A stretch of DNA of 64,000 nt from Pirellulales bacterium (GTDB lineage: Bacteria > Planctomycetota > Planctomycetia > Pirellulales > Lacipirellulaceae): NCBI GenBank assembly GCA_028279215.1, contig JANQOF010000026.1, positions 203,550 through 267,549 on the forward strand, in the 5' to 3' direction. Positions 48,913 to 56,421 of this stretch are shown piece by piece; the stretch's first letter is position 1; each line of letters opens with the position of its first letter. Under the pieces are notes generated by a model. It was given only the letters and a program-made list of their open reading frames with translations. It was not told where the DNA came from and searched no databases. The translations under genes were made by a program, and so were the position numbers.

Positions 48913-48929
48913 TTGCAATTCAATTGCAA
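48913..48929. promoter_or_regulatory. Perfect 17-bp palindrome of the operator family (site 2, convergent position)
   Basis: TTGCAATTCAATTGCAA is symmetric around the central C and is the best copy of the motif. It lies between the converging ends of cobW and the FmdB-like gene, overlapping the stop of the latter, so it is not upstream of any visible gene. It may bind the regulator without controlling a local promoter, or serve an unseen transcript. Confidence 0.6.
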
Positions 48930-49120
48930 CAACAGTTCGAAGAGCCGCAATCACCTTTCTTGGACCCAATTGGCAATCCGCCAGATATGAGTCGACGAAC
49001 AGGTTGACCCGTTTCCGGGTGTTCGGTCAGCGGTTCGTCAGCCATCCGCTGCCAAACTTCGAATCGAATGGGTTCTTCCGATACACTTTGAGGAACTGTT
49101 TCGTATTCGTAAGTAGGCAT
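48920..49120 (-). CDS. FmdB-like small protein lacking the zinc-ribbon cysteines
   Basis: Sixty-six residues. MPTYEY and the later MADEPLTEHPETGQPVRRLISGG follow the FmdB zinc-ribbon family almost exactly, but the four ribbon Cys positions are replaced (ETVPQS for the first CxxC; HPET at 34-37 for the second). The C-terminus has its own CGSSNCCCN cluster. FmdB proteins are small, zinc-binding and of unclear role. A cysteine-free version beside a COG0523 chaperone and a Fur-type regulator fits zinc sparing; that is inference. Confidence 0.75.
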   Translation of the reverse strand: MPTYEYETVPQSVSEEPIRFEVWQRMADEPLTEHPETGQPVRRLISGGLPIGSKKGDCGSSNCCCN

Positions 49121-49183
49121 AGCATTAACGCTTGAGTTAAAGATAAAGCCAGGAAACCAATCCCGAGGTTTCTTGGAGGAAAG

Positions 49184-49684
49184 CTACTGCTCGTCGCAAT
49201 CGCCACAATGACCACGAATCATGACATCGGTGATTGTGCCGAGTTTGTCTCTTTGCGGTCCCCGAGATGGTGTAATCTGTATTTTGAATCCATCCAAACA
49301 CCAAAGCCCGCCGCAGTCGATGCACATGAAGTAAGGATGGTTGGATTCGGCTTCCTCACCGCGTCCACGGAACTCGAAGCGCCTGGTTCGATCACCAAGG
49401 TCAAGTCGCGCGACAAGTCCGGCATCTGCAACCTCATTTAAACAACGAAATAGCGTCGCTTGATCGAATCCAAAGTTGCCGAGCGCGTCGACGACGTCGG
49501 CGTGACTCATTGGTCTGATATTTGCAGCCAATAGCCGTAGCACGGAAACTCTAGCGGCAGTTGCACGCAAGGCAACGTCTTGTAACACTTGTTTAGCCCA
49601 AGCGGCGTCTGGTTCGCTTGTGTCCAAACTAGAATCCCCATGCCGATGTAATTGAATGCTCAGCTTATACACCGATGCAATCAT
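49184..49684 (-). CDS. zur: Fur-family transcriptional regulator, Zur-like
   Basis: About 166 residues: winged helix (38-108, LRATAARVSVLRLLAANIRP then HADVVDALGNFGFDQATLFRCLNEV), and a C-terminal domain with two CxxC structural zinc pairs (Cys121/124 in MCIDCGG; Cys160/163 in HCGDCDEQ). The frame is open to 49948; I prefer the ATG at 49684, with 49762 as alternative. Zur rather than Fur or PerR is inferred from the genes around it. A near-palindrome (49676-49689) overlaps the chosen start and may give autoregulation. Confidence 0.8.
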   Translation of the reverse strand: MIASVYKLSIQLHRHGDSSLDTSEPDAAWAKQVLQDVALRATAARVSVLRLLAANIRPMSHADVVDALGNFGFDQATLFRCLNEVADAGLVARLDLGDRTRRFEFRGRGEEAESNHPYFMCIDCGGLWCLDGFKIQITPSRGPQRDKLGTITDVMIRGHCGDCDEQ

Positions 49685-49964
49685 TTGCAATGGTTTTGCA
49701 AGTGCGCGATTCGAGCAACGTTTGCCGCAACGACGCGCGCGGGCAGGAGTCAGTTTGGCCATTTCTTTGCGGACAGTCGGATCGTCGCTCTGAGAAGCAG
49801 GGCGAGGAGCGGTTCCCACGCCCAGACGCACATTTCCGTGAGATAGGAGGCGTGGTCTAAATGCAACGCGGCACTCGCGTTTTTGCGCCGAGGGCGAATA
49901 GGCCGTGATTGACGCACACGCCGACTCGGATAGTTCGTATCGAGTCACGACAGGAACCTAATCA

Positions 49965-50507
49965 ATGAATTTGAATGTGACCGCCCGGGTTGGCATCTTG
50001 ACCGTTTCGGACCGAGCCAGCCGTGGCGAGTATGAAGATCGAGGCGGACCTGCAATCCAAGAGTACCTGTCAGAAGTCTTGTCGTCTCCCTGGCAACCTG
50101 TTGCGGAGATCGTCGCCGACGAACAGTCCGCCATTGAATCGACCCTTGTGAGGATGTGTGACGACGAGAACTGCTGCCTAGTCATTACCACGGGTGGGAC
50201 AGGCCCCGCCAAACGCGACAATACGCCTGAAGCGACTGAAGCTGTTGCCGATAAACTGATGCCCGGTTTTGGTGAACTCATGCGACAAGTGTCACTGAAG
50301 GCTGTGCCGACCGCGATTCTCTCACGACAAACCGCCGCGATCCGCACCAACACGTTGATCGTCAACCTGCCCGGCCAGCCAAAGGCGATTCGCGAGTGCC
50401 TTGACTCGGTATTCCCAGCAATTCCCTACTGTATCGACCTGATTGGCGGCCCGTTTCTCGAAACCGACGAGGACCGTCTCGTCGCATTCCGACCGAAGAG
50501 GAAGTAG
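49965..50507 (+). CDS. mog: Molybdopterin adenylyltransferase (Mog/MoaB family)
   Basis: A 180-residue MogA-type protein that adenylates molybdopterin before molybdenum insertion. Marks: VGILTVSDRASRGEYEDRGG, TTGGTGPAKRDNTPEAT, PGFGELMRQVSL, RTNTLIVNLPGQPKAIRECL. No other molybdenum cofactor gene is in the window, so its place in a zinc-linked island is unexplained. It diverges from zur, with about 280 bases between. Confidence 0.92.
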   Translation: MNLNVTARVGILTVSDRASRGEYEDRGGPAIQEYLSEVLSSPWQPVAEIVADEQSAIESTLVRMCDDENCCLVITTGGTGPAKRDNTPEATEAVADKLMPGFGELMRQVSLKAVPTAILSRQTAAIRTNTLIVNLPGQPKAIRECLDSVFPAIPYCIDLIGGPFLETDEDRLVAFRPKRK

Positions 50508-50858
50508 CCAATAGAGCGGCGGTCGATGGTAGGGGGCAGCATTCTGCGTGTCTCCATATGTGCAAGCGGCGAAGAAAGAACGATTCTAAGTCTTGGCCTA
50601 TGTGAGTGCGACAAACTCAGATTAGTCTAGTCGAACCAGAGCAACTAAAACGCCTCCGGTGCCGTCTTTGGCAGCGCAGCCGGCGTTGAAAGCACAGCTA
50701 CACGTCTAAGGGCGTCCACGCAAGACCGACCGAAGTGCTGCGAAGCTTCTAGAAATGCGAATGAATGGACAATCCGCCCCGGTCGGGCAGTGCTGCCCAT
50801 GCGCTGAGCGATAGGAGAGCTGACTCAGGAACCCAATCCGGGGCTGATTCCACAAGAA
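50508..50858. other. Intergenic stretch, nothing recognised
   Basis: About 350 bases between the mog stop and the stop of the beta-carbonic-anhydrase homologue. I see no gene, operator copy or strong hairpin. Confidence 0.5.
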
Positions 50859-51476
50859 CTAGATGGGCACGAACGCAGATTCTTCGATGCTGTACCCAAG
50901 TACTCTCGCCGTGTCATCGTCGATGACCCATCCGTGGAATCGCGTTTTTTGAGCTAGCACACGCTCAATGATAAAAGAGTGTGTTAGCAAGTTTTCAATT
51001 TGACAGAGGACGTGTTCGCAGATCATCAATTTAAGTCTCTCTGCGAGCGTGTCAGCGGCGTAGTTGTTGTCCACTAGTTCACGAGTTCCCATTTCGAATC
51101 TCAGCCGGAAGTCACCGATGTCGGGGCGGTCCTCGATCATCGGTCGAAGCCAGTCGCGGATAACTCTGCAGTTTAGATGCCCGCAAACAATCACATGTCG
51201 AAAATCGTGTCTGTCGAATAACTTCTCGATGCCGTCGCACGAGAGTCCTTCGTGATTCTCGCATTCAACCTTGGAAGGTATCGATGCCCCAATGTGCTGC
51301 AAGACGCTGAAACGATCAGGCCTTGCGAATGAAACGTTGTCCGGAGCGAACCCTTGCCCTGAGCAAGCAATCATTAGAGTATCCCGCTCGCGCACATTCG
51401 TCTCGTGAATGAGATCACCCGTGGATCCAAAGACTCCTTGTGGGAAGTGATGGAGGCCTGCCTTCAACGGAACCAT
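50859..51476 (-). CDS. Beta-carbonic anhydrase homologue without the Asp/Arg dyad
   Basis: A 205-residue protein with the beta-carbonic anhydrase layout: zinc ligands Cys38, His100 and Cys103 (VCGHLNC) are retained. The normal CxDxR motif reads CSGQG at 38-42, so the Asp and Arg that orient catalytic water are both Gly. It is therefore probably inactive or altered as a carbonic anhydrase and may bind another anion or act as a sensor. It lies back to back with the iota-type candidate at 51850, separated by about 370 bases. Confidence 0.75.
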   Translation of the reverse strand: MVPLKAGLHHFPQGVFGSTGDLIHETNVRERDTLMIACSGQGFAPDNVSFARPDRFSVLQHIGASIPSKVECENHEGLSCDGIEKLFDRHDFRHVIVCGHLNCRVIRDWLRPMIEDRPDIGDFRLRFEMGTRELVDNNYAADTLAERLKLMICEHVLCQIENLLTHSFIIERVLAQKTRFHGWVIDDDTARVLGYSIEESAFVPI

Positions 51477-51849
51477 CGGCTATCCCTTGGATTAGCTATT
51501 CCTTCGCTGGAATTGCTAAGCCTGCTAAAATTACGGTGCTGGTGAACGGCTACATCGTTACGCACGCGAGCCAAAGAAAACGCAGGGACTTCGAATGAAC
51601 TGGATGCTGAGCCAGATGCTACCCGAACGCCCGGGGGGCGATGGTTCTGAACGGCAACGCCCGTATCCATGAGACCAACTAGACCTAGTTTCACGTTTGC
51701 CGTACGATCTCAGTTATACGGTCCGAGCTTTCTATGATTGGCCCGGAGGTCCCAGCCAACAGTTATCCGTTTCGCGCTTAGCCGGATAATCAAGAGATTC
51801 GATTTTCAGCAAGCTTAGTCGATCCATCGAGTATTCGAGGAATTATAGC
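51477..51849. other. Divergent intergenic region between two carbonic-anhydrase-type genes
   Basis: About 370 bases. No copy of the TTGCAATT palindrome and no clear sigma-70 promoter is visible, although both flanking genes must be transcribed from here. No supported gene. Confidence 0.5.
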
Positions 51850-52221
51850 ATGTCAAACAGCGAGATTACTGCACTCTTTGACGAGTGGAACACCGCTCTC
51901 CAAACTAAAGATCCAAAGCAAGTTGTGGCCCTTTATGAGACCAACGGAATCTTGCTGCCGACCTTGTCCAACCAGGTTCGTCACAATCATGACGAGATTG
52001 AAGACTATTTCGTTAGCTTCACCGCCAAGGGCCCGGTGGGTAGCATCGATGAATCAAACATCCGGCAGTTCGGTCAAATGGCGATCAACTCGGGCGTTTA
52101 TACCTTCAAGTTTGAAGATGGCTCTTCTGCACAAGCTAGATTCACCTTTGTATACCGGTGGAATGGTCAGCGCTGGATGATCGCCGAACACCATTCTTCA
52201 CAGATGCCGGAGATAGTCTAA
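51850..52221 (+). CDS. SnoaL/CaMKII-association-domain protein, candidate iota-carbonic anhydrase
   Basis: A 123-residue single-domain cone-shaped fold of the SgcJ/EcaC/CaMKII-AD group (DEWNTALQTKDPKQVVALYE, FTFVYRWNGQRWMIAEHHSSQMPE). The HHSS at 114-117 followed by MPE matches the C-terminal motif of iota-carbonic anhydrases (COG4337), a class in which some members act without metal. An ordinary DUF4440-type protein is the alternative. Its place beside a degenerate beta-type homologue in a zinc-linked island makes a metal-sparing carbonic anhydrase attractive, as inference. No strong ribosome site. Confidence 0.72.
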   Translation: MSNSEITALFDEWNTALQTKDPKQVVALYETNGILLPTLSNQVRHNHDEIEDYFVSFTAKGPVGSIDESNIRQFGQMAINSGVYTFKFEDGSSAQARFTFVYRWNGQRWMIAEHHSSQMPEIV

Positions 52222-52914
52222 GGTCGAGCTCATCAGGAATGTTCCTGCAGCTCACTACCGACAGCCAGTCTGAACAGAATTGTCGGCGGCGCGCGAACGC
52301 AGCGATCAAACGATGCACAGCTGGCACGAAAACCCCCATCAGTGATTGTGGAATGTGGAATTGAACAAACGTTCAAGCATCCGAGTTTAGATCACAGGGC
52401 GGGCGGTTCAGAACTGTTGCGAGACGACTATCACGTCGATAGACCGATATGATTTAAGAGATCGCGTCCCGGTGATTTTGGGGCGCTTTGGACGGTCGAT
52501 CGTCTCCAATCTTCCTGAATTCTCCCCTTTGAAAACTCTGCGACACCGGCATCCTAGGTCCAAGACTTGTATCGAAAACCGACTTGTCCGGATGCTGCTT
52601 CATTGCAAGTAGCCCGGTGAATTCTGTCATCGATCCGCAAGCTGCTGAGCCACGCCGGGTATGCCGCCCTGGCGTTGCAACGCTCCGGTGGAGATCGATC
52701 AATCGGAACTGTCGCGCTGACACCAGGAAAATCACTGACTCCTCGAGCTCGTTTTCTGGACGGCGTGCGAACCATCTTCTCGAACGGAAATCTAGGTTCC
52801 ATGCGTAAGCAACTCGACGAAACACTCAGGCGTTGCCACTCTGAATTTAGCCCCTTGCTTGAGTTCCAGGCAATTCAGTCTCATCTGAGGCGGTCAGATG
52901 CGCCTTGACGGCAC
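52222..52914. other. Gene-poor stretch, possibly decayed
   Basis: About 690 bases before operator site 3. Several frames of 75-120 codons are open on both strands, but none has a domain, a start site or steady codon use. I regard the stretch as non-coding or relic DNA. Confidence 0.5.
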
Positions 52915-52942
52915 TTGCAATTCAATTGCATTTCGCTAGTAT
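52915..52942 (+). promoter_or_regulatory. Operator candidate (site 3) overlapping a promoter
   Basis: TTGCAATTCAATTGCAT at 52915-52931 matches the palindrome at seven of eight pairs. Its first six bases (TTGCAA) could serve as a -35 box with TAGTAT at 52937-52942 as -10, spacing 16. A repressor bound here would block the promoter. The next gene starts at 53098. Confidence 0.62.
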
Positions 52943-53097
52943 CAACGGTGGTGGGTTGGCGGGACACTTGGATTCCTGCGGCCCATTGTCATAGGTGCTC
53001 CAGGGACGTGGCGAAAGGCGTCTCGCCGGTGAAGGCATAACTTGCCGCTCGGCGTGAGCCATTTCGGGTGTCCCTTATCGATTCGAGAGGTAAACAG

Positions 53098-53763
53098 ATG
53101 ATGAAGAGCCTACTAGCTCTACTGGTGCTTTTGGTATTCAACGCATCGACAGTTGTGAAAGCCGATTGTGGCAAGTGCGGCGACAGCGATGAGGTGGTCA
53201 AAGCAACTACAGTCGATGCCCACCAGAGCGAGGACGAGGGCTGTCCCATCGCAGCGGCAATGGGAAAGCTGCCCAAAATTACCTTCGCGGTCGGCGAAGG
53301 GACTCTATGTTGCGAAAAACGGGCAGCGGCGCTCGCCGAGAAGTCCGGCGAACGGATTCACTATTGCGTTGGCGAACTACAGTTTGACGCGAAGGCCGAC
53401 GCCCAAGTAGCGCTCGTCGAAGCGACTGAGAATTTTGTGAGCACTTTTGCCGAGCCTCACACCTGCAAGACGAGCGGCAAGATTACAGTCGCTGATAGCG
53501 AGTTGCACTGCATCTTCTGTGCACGCTCACTCGCCAGGAAAATGAACGAAGCAATGGACGAAGTTCAAATGACTTACTTGGTGGGCCAGGACAAGTTTAT
53601 TTGCCCTCAAACCGCTGCCACGCTGGCCAAGGAAGCTGGGCTGGACAAGCAGTTTGTCGTTGGCGAAGAGAAGACCCATTGTGAGCAAACTGCGCGCTTG
53701 AACTTGGCTCATGCCAAGTACGAAGCCGCCGTGACCGTACTCACTGAAGCTACCGGCAAGTAG
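53098..53763 (+). CDS. Secreted Cys-rich protein with duplicated domain, candidate metal binder
   Basis: About 221 residues: a signal peptide (1-21), CGKCGD right after it, then two related units (TLCCEKRAAALAEKSGERIHYCVGE and FICPQTAATLAKEAGLDKQFVVGEE) that share a Cys-plus-helix pattern, each followed by a longer helix. A middle segment HCIFCARS adds another CxxC. No family is recognised. Operator site 3 lies 167 bases upstream and GAGAGG is a good ribosome site, so it is probably controlled by the Zur-like regulator, for example as a periplasmic metal store or scavenger. Confidence 0.7.
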   Translation: MMKSLLALLVLLVFNASTVVKADCGKCGDSDEVVKATTVDAHQSEDEGCPIAAAMGKLPKITFAVGEGTLCCEKRAAALAEKSGERIHYCVGELQFDAKADAQVALVEATENFVSTFAEPHTCKTSGKITVADSELHCIFCARSLARKMNEAMDEVQMTYLVGQDKFICPQTAATLAKEAGLDKQFVVGEEKTHCEQTARLNLAHAKYEAAVTVLTEATGK

Positions 53764-53891
53764 CAGACGACTACCTATGTTCCTAGTGCAGCTCAGTTGC
53801 GGGTTCCTATTCGTCATGGCTTGCCGCGGTGTTTTCGGATGTCGAATCGCATCCTTTTGACCTGGCAAGCTGCCACTTCCTGGCCAGTGCC

Positions 53892-54275
53892 ATGCCCGAC
53901 CAAGAAGACGTTTACCAGGATCACATACTCGATCATTACGAAGATCCGTTCCACCGAGGCCATCTAGACGGAGCGACGCACGCTCACGAAGAAGAAAATG
54001 CGCTGTGCGGCGATGTTGTTAGGATCGAGCTTCAACTTGACGACCAAGGTAGGATCGCCGATTGCTACTTTTCCGGTGACGGCTGTGTCATCAGCCAGGC
54101 CTCGGCCTCGATGCTGCTCGAAGAGATGTTTGGCAAATCCGTCGAAGATGCGATGAAGTACTCCGCCGAAGAGATGCTCGAACTGTTCGGCGCAAAGCTC
54201 ACGCCTAACCGTCAAAAATGTTGCCTTCTGAGTTGGAAGACCTTGCAACTGGCGGTGCACTCGCCTGTCGAGTGA
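53892..54275 (+). CDS. sufU: SufU-type iron-sulfur assembly / sulfur-transfer protein
   Basis: A 127-residue NifU_N-fold protein: DHYEDPFHRGHL, CGD at 39-41, SGDGCVISQASASML with Cys65, and KCC at 110-111. All expected ligands of SufU (Cys, Asp, Cys, Cys) are present. SufU binds zinc and accepts sulfur from SufS; no sufS, sufB or sufD gene is in the window. The start is chosen at 53892 where similarity begins; the upstream frame is open but has no better site. Confidence 0.87.
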   Translation: MPDQEDVYQDHILDHYEDPFHRGHLDGATHAHEEENALCGDVVRIELQLDDQGRIADCYFSGDGCVISQASASMLLEEMFGKSVEDAMKYSAEEMLELFGAKLTPNRQKCCLLSWKTLQLAVHSPVE

Positions 54276-54675
54276 GTTGTTGAGTTCTATGCGTTTGACT
54301 TCTTCGGCAAGTGCAGCACGACGGTCCAAGGCAAGAATCGCACTCAGCCTCGCACTTAAACAGTTCGTTTTCGTTGAAGATAGGCAGCGATGGAAAGTGT
54401 TGAGATGCTGGCCAATGGTCTGGACCGGATTGCTGGCTGGAGTTAGCCAACGGCGTTGCGACTGACGTGTGCCAAACCTATGCCTAACGGTGGTCGGGTA
54501 AGTGAGATCGCACCCCACCGAAGTTTTGGGCACTTTGAAGCGTTTTGCCGGTAGTAGCGCGAGTCGCGACATTTCGCAGGGCCTGTCTCGCACATGTTGA
54601 ATCTGTGGGGGTTTCTGACACGCCTTGTTCCTGGACTAAGCGGGCTTCTTGCAAACATCTTGCATGCGCCGTATT
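54276..54675. other. Intergenic stretch upstream of operator site 4
   Basis: About 400 bases after sufU with no supported gene. Frames on both strands are short and unlike the neighbouring coding regions. Confidence 0.5.
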
Positions 54676-54692
54676 ATGCAATTGAGTTGCAG
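54676..54692 (+). promoter_or_regulatory. Operator candidate (site 4) upstream of the dksA-like gene
   Basis: ATGCAATTGAGTTGCAG: TGCAATT-G-AGTTGCA keeps six of seven inner pairs. An A/T-rich stretch (GTAATTTATTCGCATATACG) follows and could hold a -10. The next start codon is 54761, then dksA at 54948. Confidence 0.6.
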
Positions 54693-54760
54693 GTGTAATT
54701 TATTCGCATATACGTGATCCCACCTTCGTTCCCCTAAGACTGACACCAGGAGTAGACCTC

Positions 54761-54931
54761 ATGAGCCAAGGTTCGTTTCGCCTGCTCATGCGGGGCATCG
54801 CGTCCGTCCAGTCAGATTCCACTTGCGCCGTAGATATTCGCACCTACGATTGCAAGTTTCGGCAACGCTTCGCAATCGTTGCCAAGGCGATTGCCATATC
54901 GCTCGGGCATGCTGCAGAGGAATATTGGTGA
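54761..54931 (+). CDS. Small 56-residue ORF between operator and dksA
   Basis: An uninterrupted short frame with a good AGGAG site eight bases before the ATG, basic in the middle (TYDCKFRQRFAIVAKAIAIS) and ending EEYW. It lies between operator site 4 and dksA, whose start is 17 bases after this stop. It could be a small protein, a leader controlling dksA, or a relic. I recognise no family. Confidence 0.5.
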   Translation: MSQGSFRLLMRGIASVQSDSTCAVDIRTYDCKFRQRFAIVAKAIAISLGHAAEEYW

Positions 54932-54947
54932 TCAGAGAGTTAGCCGC

Positions 54948-55313
54948 ATGAAAGAATTGGACGTGGAACGCTACCGGCGGCAGCTCCTGGCCCTGCAATC
55001 GCGCCTTCGGGGTGACACGCAAAGCCTCGCGCAGCGCGCCTTGAACGTTGCCGCCGGTAGCCGAATGCCGATCCACATGGCCGAACGCGGGACGGAAGAG
55101 GCCACGCGCGAGTGTGACCTGGTGCTTTCGCAGCAGGAAGCGATCACCCTGGAGCGCATCGAGGCGGCCCTGGAACGTATCAAAGAGGGCGTGTTCGGTG
55201 TTTGCCAGGGAACCGGAAAGCCGATTCCTAAAGGCCGACTCGATGCGATTCCGTACACCGAGTTTTGCGTCGAGTATGCAGAACAGTTGGAACGAAATGG
55301 TGGGGCGCCGTGA
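54948..55313 (+). CDS. dksA: DksA/TraR family protein with a reduced zinc finger (DksA2-like)
   Basis: A 121-residue protein: coiled-coil N-terminal part (1-80), then the finger region with Cys86, Thr89, Cys107 and Tyr110 where classical DksA has four Cys. Two ligands are therefore lost, as in zinc-independent DksA2 paralogues known from Zur regulons. It should bind RNA polymerase with ppGpp and support transcription control when zinc is short. AGAGAG precedes the ATG at 54948. Operator site 4 lies about 255 bases upstream. Confidence 0.85.
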   Translation: MKELDVERYRRQLLALQSRLRGDTQSLAQRALNVAAGSRMPIHMAERGTEEATRECDLVLSQQEAITLERIEAALERIKEGVFGVCQGTGKPIPKGRLDAIPYTEFCVEYAEQLERNGGAP

Positions 55314-55562
55314 TTGCAATTCCACGGACGCTATCGGCCGGGAACACCCGGTGCGTCTACACACCCACCGTATCGCCAATAGTGCATATACGTCGATGAT
55401 CGCTGCTGTTGTGAAGAGGCGTAGGACACCTGGACGGTTAACGACGAAAGAGTCATTGGGAGATCGCTCGCCACGGATCAGCGCGCGATGTATACGGCGA
55501 ACCATACTGAACTGACGCTGCGAGACGCTTAGCCCCCGTGACACGCAACCAAGAAAGCAAGC

Positions 55563-56033
55563 ATGAGTACACCACCTTTTTCGAGAAGGCGGAGCATAGA
55601 GCAAGTTGAGGAAGGGATCGAACTGGCACCCAAGTTTGATGAGCACGGGCTGATCCCGGTGGTTACGACGGATTTCACCTCCGGCGAAGTACTCATGCAT
55701 GCTCACATGAACGTCGAGGCGCTCACTCTAACGATCAAACTGGGCGAAGCCGTCTATTGGAGTCGCACCCGCAAGAGCCTTTGGCACAAGGGTGCAACGA
55801 GCGGCCTCGTGCAGCACGTCCGCGACATGCGAATCGATGACGATCAGGATTGCATCTGGCTGCGAGTGGACGTCCAGGGCGGGGCGAGTTGCCATGTGGG
55901 GTATCGCTCTTGTTTTTACCGAGCCGTGCCATTCGGCGACCGGTCCGGCCAGGCACTGGTATTCACGGAAACGCAAAGGGTGTTCGACCCCCAGGAGGTC
56001 TATGGTGATGCCCCAAACCCTACCCAGCTATGA
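55563..56033 (+). CDS. hisI: Phosphoribosyl-AMP cyclohydrolase (HisI) variant
   Basis: A 156-residue homologue of the HisI enzyme of histidine synthesis. The Mg-binding Asp cluster and the CHxGxxSCF motif (Cys110, His111, Cys117) are present. The first zinc Cys of the usual D-C-D-x-D is Asp93 instead, with a new Cys at 97 (DDDQDC). Duplicate HisI genes are reported in zinc-starvation gene sets, so this is probably a paralogue with changed metal use, not the housekeeping copy; no other his gene is nearby. Confidence 0.82.
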   Translation: MSTPPFSRRRSIEQVEEGIELAPKFDEHGLIPVVTTDFTSGEVLMHAHMNVEALTLTIKLGEAVYWSRTRKSLWHKGATSGLVQHVRDMRIDDDQDCIWLRVDVQGGASCHVGYRSCFYRAVPFGDRSGQALVFTETQRVFDPQEVYGDAPNPTQL

Positions 56034-56098
56034 AGCGCCCAAATCATCTCTCTCACCGTTGTAGTGGCAAAGTTCATCCGTAAAAGAAAGGTGATCCT

Positions 56099-56308
56099 AT
56101 GACTAATGACTCATTGCAGCACTTCGCCACGACCGTGCAAAAATCGGTTGCCAAGGCGACGATCATCGAACCTCGTTCGGAAGTGAATGATGCATCGGTG
56201 GAATACTGCGTCAGCAGTGGGTATGTGTTGATCACAGACCCATCGACCAAACGGGCATTCGTAACCCATATCAGCAACGTCGTACTTGAACTCGTGGAAG
56301 AGCGTTGA
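56099..56308 (+). CDS. Small hypothetical protein
   Basis: Sixty-nine residues with a good AAAGGTGA site, no signal peptide, and a plausible compact alpha/beta fold (VEYCVSSGYVLITDPSTKRAFVTHIS). No family recognised. It lies between hisI and the DUF1826 gene on the same strand and probably shares their transcript. Confidence 0.6.
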   Translation: MTNDSLQHFATTVQKSVAKATIIEPRSEVNDASVEYCVSSGYVLITDPSTKRAFVTHISNVVLELVEER

Positions 56309-56421
56309 TTCGGAGTCTGCCGCGATAGGTCAAGCGCAGGAAGAAACGTCTGTGTTGAACCTCATCGGCCAGGCCGCCCTTGCTGTCGAGCCGCAGGTAA
56401 CCTGGAAGAACTACAACGCGC

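Noticed and set aside
49676..49690. TGCAATCATTTGCA near-palindrome at the zur start as a fifth operator
   Set aside because: The half-sites are four bases apart, not five as in the other four sites; kept only as a possible autoregulation site in the zur entry.
52454..52908. Open frames of 75-123 codons on both strands
   Set aside because: No domain, no start signal and erratic codon use; treated as non-coding.
55314..55335. TTGCAATT half-site after dksA
   Set aside because: Only one half of the palindrome is present (GATTGCAATTCC), so it was not counted as an operator.
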